Positions 1 to 5,902 of a stretch of DNA of 11,677 bases are shown piece after piece. Source of the stretch: Candidatus Nomurabacteria bacterium. Its GTDB lineage: Bacteria > Patescibacteriota > Minisyncoccia > Phycocordibacterales > UBA9973. The DNA lies in assembly GCA_023267515.1 (NCBI GenBank), contig JAHFNF010000019.1, positions 1 through 11,677 on the forward strand, given 5' to 3'. Numbering within the stretch: position 1 is the stretch's first letter; every line of letters begins with the position of its first letter. A program made the translations under genes and the position numbers. Under the pieces are notes generated by a model. The model was not told the origin of the DNA. It was given only the letters and a program-made list of their open reading frames with translations, and ran no database searches.

Positions 1-119
1 TAGATTGAGGTTTTGGGATTTTATTTGCGACATTTTCATTTAAGATAAGCGCATTCACGACTTGACTAGTGATAAGGCTTATTGTGCGACATAGTATTAT
101 TTCCTACAACCACACTTCC

Positions 120-431
120 CTAATGCGGAGTGTAAGGTATAGTGGGCACAGACGGTGCCGCTAGGTCAAAATCTGTTGGTTGCGCGTCGTGAATGCGTTG
201 CATATTATCTATAAACGAGCGCCAGAGGTAAAGCACAGGGGTTTTAAGGTGATTATCCCAAAATCCTATTAGTCCCGTCCTTGCCTGGTTTACCGTGCTC
301 TCTGTTTGGCTACCTTGGTATTCTGTTTTAAAATCAATGTTAAAATAATTTCCTAGCGCTACCACAATAAATAGCATTAGTAATATCATTTCCAGAATAC
401 TCAACGCTCCTTTTTTATACACCAGGTTCAT
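120..431 (-). CDS. Small single-pass membrane protein with proline-rich tail, unknown function
   Basis: A 103-residue protein I do not recognise as a named family. It opens with MNLVYKKGALSILEM, then a hydrophobic helix at about residues 10-27 ending in the motif YFNID (29-33). A polar stretch rich in Q, T and S follows, then an aromatic segment (FWDNHLKTPVLYLWRSF, about 57-73) and a short proline-rich tail (APSVPTIPYTP). The ATG lies one base after the stop of the upstream 45-residue gene, so translation is probably coupled; no SD is visible. The stop is TAG. The basic start followed by one helix would put the rest outside the cell or leave it membrane-attached. KKG before a hydrophobic run with Glu at the sixth residue after the Gly recalls a type IV prepilin leader, but the Glu is one place off. 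The gene is last in the gltX/M23 unit, which hints at an envelope role by inference only. Confidence 0.72.
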   Translation of the reverse strand: MNLVYKKGALSILEMILLMLFIVVALGNYFNIDFKTEYQGSQTESTVNQARTGLIGFWDNHLKTPVLYLWRSFIDNMQRIHDAQPTDFDLAAPSVPTIPYTPH

Positions 432-432
432 T

Positions 433-570
433 TTATTGGAGCACGTTGTTCCACATTGTCAGGAACCAATTCCAGATACCACTTAATGTTAAATTAAAAT
501 ACGACATTAAGAAGATCACAATCACTATAAATAATATTAATTGCAAAAATCCTCCTTGTTTATTCCTCAT
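433..570 (-). CDS. 45-residue single-pass membrane microprotein, unknown function
   Basis: A short ORF of 45 codons plus TAA between the M23 gene and the 103-residue gene. It starts MRNKQGGFLQL, has one very hydrophobic helix at about residues 8-22, then YFNLTL, and ends in a tryptophan-rich amphipathic stretch (W33, W35, W40). Support comes from the perfect fit into an otherwise empty 154-base gap: its stop is one base before the next ATG, its start is 15 bases after the M23 stop, and its layout resembles its neighbour (K-x-G, helix, YFN). No SD is visible, but an extended -10-like TGGTAAAAT ends six bases before the ATG. Similar K-G-G-start one-helix proteins are, as far as I know, common unnamed genes in Parcubacteria. 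The function is unknown. Confidence 0.65.
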   Translation of the reverse strand: MRNKQGGFLQLILFIVIVIFLMSYFNLTLSGIWNWFLTMWNNVLQ

Positions 571-576
571 ACTTTT

Positions 577-585
577 ATTTTACCA
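577..585 (-). promoter_or_regulatory. Candidate extended -10 promoter for the two small membrane genes
   Basis: On the minus strand TGG precedes TAAAAT (582 down to 577), giving the TGn extended -10 pattern with five of six consensus bases. Six bases then separate it from the ATG at 570, so a transcript would start at or next to the start codon. No convincing -35 is seen. A second perfect TATAAT lies at 597-592 inside the end of the M23 gene and could instead give a leader of about 15 bases. The region is AT-rich, so chance matches are likely. Confidence 0.35.
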
Positions 586-1875
586 TTACCCATTATAAGC
601 TGGCAAGTAGTAAAGTGGATCCAGGTATGCGTTTATCGGAGATATTGGTTGGGTCAAAACGCGGCCAGGGCAAGATTTACTAGGGAGAGTTTTTACCTCC
701 ACTGCATCACGTGCGTATAGAGATACGTGAAGATGTGGCCCGGTAGAATACCCGGTATTACCAGAATAGCCTACCACCTGTCCCCTCCTCACCTTATCCC
801 CAGTACCCACTTTTATAAGTGATAAATGCCCAAAGGTGCTAGCGAGTCCATTGTTATATTTTATCAAGACAAAACGGCCAAAGGAGACGCCAGCGCATTG
901 CTTGTCCGTATCTCCTGTGCCTGCTACCACACCATCCGACATTGCCATAACTGGCGTGCCGACAGATGCCCTAAAATCTACCCCATTGTGGGTACCGTTT
1001 GCATACAGTCGTTTACCAGCTTCTGTTTTTCCAAAGTACTGAGTGATGTAAATATTTTCAAGTGGCCAACTCAAAGTTCCCTTACCTGGTAATTTTGAGG
1101 GGTCCAATATATATTTAAGCTGAGATTCGTAATCGTTTACTTCTTTTTCAAAAGCCTGTTTTTTTGCCAGCTTGTTTGCTAAAAGTTTTTGGTAAGTAGT
1201 CTCACTATTCTTTGTTTCAGTTAGAAGTTTTGTTTTTTCAAAAGCATTTTGATCTACAATCTTTTTTTGATCAGCTAATTTAGATTTTAATAGAACAAGC
1301 TCATCTCGCGCGGTCGTGGTGGCCTGCTTTGTGTTTTCAAGATCGTTTCTTACAATTTTTAGCTCAGCAATTTTTTTTTCAACACTCTCTTGCACCGAGG
1401 CGATATTGTCTATATCGTTCCACATATCGGTAAAAGTATTCTCAGATAGAATTATTTCAGGCAGTGAATCAAGCTCAAATTCGTTAGTTTTTTTGAGGCC
1501 AATTATTATTGCATCTTTATGATTTGATATTGAGTCTTCCTTATCCCCTATTTGTGAGCCCAATTCCTCAATTTTATAATTGGTGTTTTCAATTTTCTTT
1601 TGGGTTACCACAATATCTGCCCCAAGCTTTTTGCGATTAATATCCAATTCTTGTATAGCTCCGCTCAATGAAGTCTTTTGCTTACCAAGACCAACCAGCT
1701 GGCTTTGATACGACGATATTTCTTTTTCCAAGGCCTGAATATCTTTATTCCTTTGATTTATTTTGTCGTTTAGCTCTTCTACTGTTTGAGCGTAGGAAAA
1801 AGCAATCGGAATACTAAAAAGCAGGATTAAAACCGCTACCCTAAATAACTTTTTGTATTCGGGAAATTGTTTCAT
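586..1875 (-). CDS. Secreted coiled-coil M23 (LytM/EnvC-like) peptidoglycan endopeptidase
   Basis: A 429-residue exported murein hydrolase. A signal peptide (basic KK, helix about 11-27, probable cleavage after SYA at residue 29) leads into a long Lys/Glu/Gln-rich coiled coil (about 31-255), the layout of EnvC and related division hydrolases. The C-terminal M23 domain (about 268-400) carries H296-x-x-x-D300, H350 in FGHLS, and H381-L-H383 in GPHLH. All zinc-ligand and catalytic positions are therefore present, so this should be an active metallopeptidase, unlike E. coli EnvC, whose domain is degenerate. The only two cysteines, C327 and C402, lie in the exported domain and could form a disulfide (inference). 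The start overlaps the end of gltX by 35 bases; AGGAAG at 1883-1878 is a good SD and supports this ATG. The likely role is cutting peptide cross-links during growth or division. A 30-residue tail after the domain is unassigned. Confidence 0.93.
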   Translation of the reverse strand: MKQFPEYKKLFRVAVLILLFSIPIAFSYAQTVEELNDKINQRNKDIQALEKEISSYQSQLVGLGKQKTSLSGAIQELDINRKKLGADIVVTQKKIENTNYKIEELGSQIGDKEDSISNHKDAIIIGLKKTNEFELDSLPEIILSENTFTDMWNDIDNIASVQESVEKKIAELKIVRNDLENTKQATTTARDELVLLKSKLADQKKIVDQNAFEKTKLLTETKNSETTYQKLLANKLAKKQAFEKEVNDYESQLKYILDPSKLPGKGTLSWPLENIYITQYFGKTEAGKRLYANGTHNGVDFRASVGTPVMAMSDGVVAGTGDTDKQCAGVSFGRFVLIKYNNGLASTFGHLSLIKVGTGDKVRRGQVVGYSGNTGYSTGPHLHVSLYARDAVEVKTLPSKSCPGRVLTQPISPINAYLDPLYYLPAYNG

Positions 1876-3259
1876 TTCTTCCTAATATAAAGGCGATAGT
1901 AAAGGGGTCGGGTGATTTATCAAGTCCTGAAAGAGCGTAACGAAATGGATGGAGCACCTCTCCCCTCTTTTCGGTTTTATCTGCATAGGCCATAACTTCA
2001 GTTTTGATTTTTTCAGTGCTCCACTCAGAAATATTAGCTAAGATTTCTGAAATATTTTTTAGGTGTGTAGCGGTTGTGTCATTAGCGCAACCTTTATAAT
2101 TTAATTTACGCTTATCCACCTCCGGCGTTTTAAGGAAAAAATCCAGCTCCCCATCCTTTACCATTCCCTCAATATCACTCCATTTTGAAACTCTGTCCAG
2201 GATCAAGGGAATGAGCATAGCATTTTGCATTTTTTCTGGCAGTCTGGAAAAAACTTCCTTCCTAGTTATCTCCGGTGCCAATCTTTTTATGTGTTCTTTA
2301 TTTAGCCAATCAAGTTTTTCCTCATTGAACTGTCCCCCACTTTTTTGGATATGACCGAGATCAAAGACATCAATGATTTCCTGCTCTGACATCACTTCCC
2401 TGTTGTCCCCACTACCGGGATTCCACCCAATAAGTGCAAGAAAATTAAACATCGCCTCTGGCAGGTAACCTTCTTTTTGATAGTCTAGGATATCTTTTGC
2501 CCCATCACGTTTACCCAATTTTTTATTTCCGGACTCTCCTAAAATTGGTGGCAGAGATACAAAAATAGGCGGAGTAATATTTAGTGCCTCATAAAGAGCG
2601 AGGAACTTTGGTGTAGACGCGATGAACTCATCAGCTCTCATTATATGTGTAACCCCCATCTCTAAATCATCAATTATGTGCGCAAAATTATATGTCGGAT
2701 ATCCGTCAGATTTAATTAAAATAAAATCATCAAGCGCTTCCGGCCCGGCTGACAATTCTCCACGTACCACGTCACTCCATTTATAGCTTTTTATTTCAGG
2801 AGTTTTAAAACGGAGCGCTTGGGTTCCATCCCAAACACCAAAACTTTCGGGTCGATGCTCTCTATATAGAAATGGCCTCTTTTCTTCTTCGGCTTTTTTT
2901 CTAAAAGCATCTATCTCCTCATTGGTGTATGGATCAGGATAAGCATGACCTTTCTCAATCAAAACGTTAGCGTACTTTTTATAACTATCAAGCCTTTCTG
3001 ATTGTAGATACGGCGCGTGTGGACCTCCAATATCAGGACCTTGGTCCCAATTTATGCCGACCCATTTTAAGGATTTAATTATGTGGTCTATTGAACCAGC
3101 CACTTCACGAGCTTTATCAGTATCCTCAATTCTTAAAATAAAAGATCCGCTATTTTTTTTAGCCCAAAGGTAGGCATATAATGCTGTACGCACCCCGCCT
3201 ACGTGTAGAAAGCCTGTCGGGCTCGGGGCAAATCTTGTGACTACTTTTTTTTCTGGCAT
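1841..3259 (-). CDS. gltX: Glutamyl-tRNA synthetase
   Basis: Class I aminoacyl-tRNA synthetase that charges tRNA-Glu with glutamate in the cytoplasm; 472 residues, normal for the family. The Rossmann domain has RFAPSPTG (9-16) running into HVGG (19-22), the form of the HIGH motif usual in GluRS. Glutamate and tRNA contacts are seen in the DGYPTYNFA block (185-193), and the KMSKS-type loop is KLGKR (247-251). The helical anticodon-binding domain fills about 320-472. The CxC zinc site of E. coli-type enzymes is missing: the matching stretch reads HAYPDPYTNEE. In the usual RGEE/RGDE block the Gly is Ala (RADEF, 208-212). Whether it also charges tRNA-Gln, which would require GatCAB, cannot be told here. 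It appears to be the first gene of its unit: a terminator lies upstream and an extended -10 ends eight bases before the ATG, with no SD. Its last 35 bases overlap the M23 gene. Confidence 0.97.
   Translation of the reverse strand: MPEKKVVTRFAPSPTGFLHVGGVRTALYAYLWAKKNSGSFILRIEDTDKAREVAGSIDHIIKSLKWVGINWDQGPDIGGPHAPYLQSERLDSYKKYANVLIEKGHAYPDPYTNEEIDAFRKKAEEEKRPFLYREHRPESFGVWDGTQALRFKTPEIKSYKWSDVVRGELSAGPEALDDFILIKSDGYPTYNFAHIIDDLEMGVTHIMRADEFIASTPKFLALYEALNITPPIFVSLPPILGESGNKKLGKRDGAKDILDYQKEGYLPEAMFNFLALIGWNPGSGDNREVMSEQEIIDVFDLGHIQKSGGQFNEEKLDWLNKEHIKRLAPEITRKEVFSRLPEKMQNAMLIPLILDRVSKWSDIEGMVKDGELDFFLKTPEVDKRKLNYKGCANDTTATHLKNISEILANISEWSTEKIKTEVMAYADKTEKRGEVLHPFRYALSGLDKSPDPFTIAFILGRNETISRIQKVI
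1878..1883 (-). promoter_or_regulatory. Ribosome binding site of the M23 peptidase gene
   Basis: AGGAAG lies just upstream of the ATG at 1875, inside the gltX coding region. It is one of only two clear SD sequences in the window and supports the overlapping start. Confidence 0.6.
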
Positions 3260-3266
3260 AATGCCA
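3254..3266. repeat. 13-bp perfect palindrome over the gltX start codon
   Basis: TGGCAT-a-ATGCCA is a perfect 6+6 inverted repeat with a one-base centre. It covers the gltX ATG and the predicted transcription start. It could be an operator site or a short hairpin at the 5' end of the mRNA, or chance. No second copy was noticed elsewhere in the window. Confidence 0.4.
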
Positions 3267-3267
3267 A

Positions 3268-3276
3268 ATTATAGCA
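3268..3276 (-). promoter_or_regulatory. Extended -10 promoter of gltX, predicted leaderless
   Basis: The minus strand reads TGC-TATAAT (3276 down to 3268), a perfect extended -10. The -35 region 17 bases upstream is only T-rich, which is acceptable for an extended -10 promoter. Eight bases separate the hexamer from the gltX ATG, so initiation at the usual 6-8 base distance falls at 3262-3260, one to three bases before the ATG. The placement directly after an intrinsic terminator supports a real promoter. Confidence 0.65.
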
Positions 3277-3292
3277 TTTTTTGAATCCAAAT

Positions 3293-3334
3293 AAAAAAAA
3301 TTAGCCCTCCACTGATATATTTTAGGAAGGCTAA
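3293..3334 (-). terminator. Intrinsic terminator between the 82-residue gene and gltX
   Basis: Read on the minus strand, TTAGCCTTCC pairs with GGAGGGCTAA (ten pairs, one of them G-U) around a 14-base loop, followed directly by eight T residues at 3300-3293. It sits 19 bases after the stop of the upstream gene and before the gltX promoter. It should end transcripts from the 82-residue gene and read-through from the murG operon. Confidence 0.92.
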
Positions 3335-3353
3335 TGGATGTGGCGCAATTTTA

Positions 3354-3602
3354 CTAATTAAAGTTTACCCGCATAATGCTTGCTTCGGAGAATTTCTCAG
3401 CAATCATTTTTGGGGTAATTTTAAACTTTGTTCTGTCTTGAAAGTGAATTGCGGCACTTTTCAAAGCAGTTCTTATTTCAGTTGAAGAAACAGGACCTTT
3501 CTGTTTTACCATAAAGTAATGTTTTTTCACGAAATAAAGTTTAATCTCTTCCGCATTGGGAAGCGTATCGTCCGGATGGGACGCAGGAACAAAGGATAGC
3601 AT
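3354..3602 (-). CDS. Hypothetical 82-residue soluble protein
   Basis: I do not recognise this protein. It has no signal peptide or membrane segment, is lysine-rich (KKHYFMVKQKG at about 26-36), and looks mostly helical in the second half, for example STEIRTALKSAAIHF and KITPKMIAEKFSEASIM. The ATG at 3602 is the first in frame, and a shorter start at Met31 is possible. There is no SD; the leader is CA-rich. The case for a real gene is its setting: a promoter with a perfect -10 and a fair -35 lies 26-53 bases upstream, just after the murG stop, and a strong terminator follows the TAG stop by 19 bases. It therefore looks like a single-gene unit as well as the last gene reached by murG read-through. 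A small nucleic-acid-binding or regulatory role is conceivable, but no motif proves it. Confidence 0.7.
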   Translation of the reverse strand: MLSFVPASHPDDTLPNAEEIKLYFVKKHYFMVKQKGPVSSTEIRTALKSAAIHFQDRTKFKITPKMIAEKFSEASIMRVNFN

Positions 3603-3627
3603 GATTTTGGGGTTTAGGGTTTAAGGC

Positions 3628-3655
3628 ATTATACACACTTAAACAAAAAAGTAAA
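3628..3655 (-). promoter_or_regulatory. Promoter for the 82-residue gene
   Basis: On the minus strand a -35 TTTACT (3655-3650, four of six) and a perfect -10 TATAAT (3633-3628) are separated by 16 bases. Predicted initiation near 3621 gives a leader of about 19 bases with no SD. The promoter sits entirely between the murG stop and the gene it serves. Confidence 0.65.
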
Positions 3656-3663
3656 TAGATAGG

Positions 3664-4794
3664 CTATTTTTCGTGTCCAAGGGCAATATCCACGAGCGCG
3701 CGAGCAATCTTCATCGCGGCGTCCTTCTGATAGAAATCTTTTGCGCTTTGCGCCATTCTTGCCCAGGTATTTTTTTCATTTACAATTCTTTCAATCTCTG
3801 CAATTAAAATATTTGAGGTCATATTCATTTCTTCAATTACGCTGCAAGCGCCGACTCGGGCATAGTTGAAGGCGTTCTTTTTTGCGTGATCCTCATTTGA
3901 ATTTGTGAAAGGAATTAAAATGGAAGGGATACCCCAGGCCGCAATTTCAAAAAGTGTGGAACCAGCCCTGGAAACAATAATATTGGCACATCCAGCGGCC
4001 GTCTTCATCTGCGCATTGCTTAGGAAGTCAATCTGTTGATATCTGGACCTATTTGGGTTGTCGGTCAGGACTACGTCTAGACGTTCAGTGACCATTTTAA
4101 AATTCCTCACACCAGTCTGGTGAATTATTTGAAAGTTCTCAACTAGTCTTGGCAACGCGTCTAATACCACATTATTTATTAGTTCCGCTCCTTGGGAACC
4201 ACCCAGGATAACGATTACTGGCATTTTTGATTCTAATTTCCAAAAAGAAAGAGACTCCTCGCGGGAAAAAGGTTTTTCAATTTCAGTGCGTATTGGTTGT
4301 CCGGTCCAGGCAGTGCGCTCCTTTGGAAAATATTGCCCTGCTTCACCAAAAGATATTGCAATCTTTTTTGCGAATTTTCCTGCCCACTTATTTACTCGGC
4401 CCGGAGCAGAGTCTGACTCATGGATAACCACTGGAATTCTTAAAATTCTGGCGGCAAAAAGGGTTGGAAAAGAGGCATAGCCGCCTTTACCAAAAACAAC
4501 ATCAGGGTAAATAGAGTAAATTTTTAAGACTGCGCGAAAAATCCCGGCTATTGTTTTAAAAATATCAAAAAAATTCTTTATTGAAAAATAAGTACGCAGC
4601 TTTCCTGCGTTGATCTCCTCATACTGCAAGCTGTTTTCAAAAAGCATTTGCTTGTCGTACGGGCTGTCAGAAACATAGTACAGCTTGGCCTGTAAAATTT
4701 TTTCCTTATCAATTATTTGATTTACTCTCTCGGCGACGGCAATAATTGGATAAAAATGACCGCCTGTTCCCCCACCTGTAAAAACTATTTTCAT
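3664..4794 (-). CDS. murG: MurG, UDP-GlcNAc:lipid I N-acetylglucosaminyltransferase
   Basis: Makes lipid II by adding GlcNAc from UDP-GlcNAc to undecaprenyl-PP-MurNAc-pentapeptide on the inner face of the membrane. The protein is 376 residues, a normal GT28/GT-B length. The N-domain has the glycine-rich loop GGGTGGH (7-13) and HESDSAPG (125-132), the counterpart of HEQNxxPG with the key glutamate kept. The C-domain has GGSQGA (198-203) and SRAGSTLFEIAAWG (275-288), which holds the UDP-sugar-binding glutamate E283, followed by the conserved PF-x5-DH-x3-NA segment. The start ATG is six bases after the ftsW stop, with no SD, so coupling to ftsW is likely. It follows mraY and ftsW in pathway order. 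The usual next genes murC, ddl and ftsQ are not here; an orphan gene and a terminator follow instead. Confidence 0.97.
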   Translation of the reverse strand: MKIVFTGGGTGGHFYPIIAVAERVNQIIDKEKILQAKLYYVSDSPYDKQMLFENSLQYEEINAGKLRTYFSIKNFFDIFKTIAGIFRAVLKIYSIYPDVVFGKGGYASFPTLFAARILRIPVVIHESDSAPGRVNKWAGKFAKKIAISFGEAGQYFPKERTAWTGQPIRTEIEKPFSREESLSFWKLESKMPVIVILGGSQGAELINNVVLDALPRLVENFQIIHQTGVRNFKMVTERLDVVLTDNPNRSRYQQIDFLSNAQMKTAAGCANIIVSRAGSTLFEIAAWGIPSILIPFTNSNEDHAKKNAFNYARVGACSVIEEMNMTSNILIAEIERIVNEKNTWARMAQSAKDFYQKDAAMKIARALVDIALGHEK

Positions 4795-4800
4795 ATAATT

Positions 4801-5898
4801 TTATGCTTGTTGCAATTTTGATATTTGGAGCACAATACCCACTGCCATCAAGTCTATTAAGAGTGAAGTTCCACCATGGCTCATAAACACGAGGGGCACA
4901 CCAGTCAGAGGAAAAACTCCAATAGTGGAGGCAATATTCATAAATGATTGGGCTGTGATAAGTATAACAATTCCAGAGACTAAAAGTCTACTAAAAAGAT
5001 CCGGACTCCTGTTTGCAATACGCAGTCCCCTTAATACGAAAAGTACGTAAAGAAAAATTATAGTCACACAGCCGACAAAGCCAAGTTCCTCACCAATAAC
5101 GGCAAAAATAGAATCTCCTTGTGGCTCTGGTAGGTAGCTAAACTTTTGGATACTTTGCCCAAATCCCCGGCCAAAGATACCACCAGAGCCTATCGCTATT
5201 AAGGATTGTTGGAGCTGGTACGAGGATCCCTGTGGATCTACGGACGGATCAATAAATGTATTAATCCTATTTTTTAAATATGGGGTGAAAAATACTAAGG
5301 AAGCAAGCACTAGTAAGGAAGCAAGCCCGATGCCAAGGATGTATTTCCAAGGAACACCTGAAATAAAGAGCATAGCAATACCAGTAATCGTAATAAGGAT
5401 AAAATTTTTAGTGTCTGGCTGCTTTAATAGAATTGCAGCTATGACTACGAGCATTATAGAAAGTGGTAAAATGCCAAATCGAAAATCTTGCACTTTATTT
5501 TTTGCCCAAGAAAGCCAGGCGGCAAAGTATATGATGAAACCAAACTTTAAAATTTCACTCGGTTGAAATGAAACAAGTCCTAAGTCAATCCATCTATCTG
5601 CGCCACCGTGCCGAGCGCCGAGTCCAGGCACGAAAACCAGAGCAGTGACTATTATTGATCCGAGAAAAATAATAAAAGCGTATTTGCGCCAAAATTTATA
5701 CGAAATCTTTAAGCAAAATATCATTCCAACTATGCCTAGTCCCAACCCCAGCGCTAGCTGACTTATCAATACTCCGTAAAAGGTCTTTTCGTTTTTGGCG
5801 AGTATTCCCAAGGAGGCAGATATAAACATCGCTACTCCTAGTCCAATGAGGAGGATAACCACTGTCAAAAAAAATCTATCAATTTTTCTTTTTTTCAT
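4801..5898 (-). CDS. ftsW: FtsW/RodA-family SEDS peptidoglycan glycosyltransferase, probably FtsW
   Basis: Polytopic membrane enzyme that polymerises lipid II into glycan strands with a partner class B PBP. It has 365 residues and about ten hydrophobic segments. Family hallmarks are RWIDLGLVSFQPSE (102-115), the PDTKN block (161-165), GRGFGQSIQKFSYLPEPQGD (243-262) and FAVIGEELGFVG (265-276). D262 matches the catalytic aspartate of the PExxxD motif. The C-terminal part has QSFMNIASTIGVFPLTGVP and SHGGTSLL, typical of FtsW and RodA. It lies between mraY (4-base gap) and murG (6-base gap), which favours FtsW over RodA; sequence by eye cannot exclude RodA. The ATG has no SD. No class B PBP gene is in the window. 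Confidence 0.94.
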   Translation of the reverse strand: MKKRKIDRFFLTVVILLIGLGVAMFISASLGILAKNEKTFYGVLISQLALGLGLGIVGMIFCLKISYKFWRKYAFIIFLGSIIVTALVFVPGLGARHGGADRWIDLGLVSFQPSEILKFGFIIYFAAWLSWAKNKVQDFRFGILPLSIMLVVIAAILLKQPDTKNFILITITGIAMLFISGVPWKYILGIGLASLLVLASLVFFTPYLKNRINTFIDPSVDPQGSSYQLQQSLIAIGSGGIFGRGFGQSIQKFSYLPEPQGDSIFAVIGEELGFVGCVTIIFLYVLFVLRGLRIANRSPDLFSRLLVSGIVILITAQSFMNIASTIGVFPLTGVPLVFMSHGGTSLLIDLMAVGIVLQISKLQQA

Positions 5899-5902
5899 AT
5901 TT

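Noticed and set aside
1..39. Possible start of another minus-strand gene running off the window edge (ATG at 39 or 33).
   Set aside because: At most 13 codons are visible, with no SD and only a weak TATCTT upstream, so there is too little sequence to call a gene.
26..92. Eight-base direct repeat TGCGACAT at 26-33 and 85-92, plus an 11-bp palindrome at 72-82.
   Set aside because: Too short and unsupported by any adjacent element; expected by chance in a sequence this long.
66..92. Tiny minus-strand ORF MSHNKPYH with an upstream AGGA.
   Set aside because: Only eight codons and no other sign of coding.
62..97. Plus-strand promoter with TTGACT and TAGTAT.
   Set aside because: The spacer is 24 bases, and no plus-strand gene follows.
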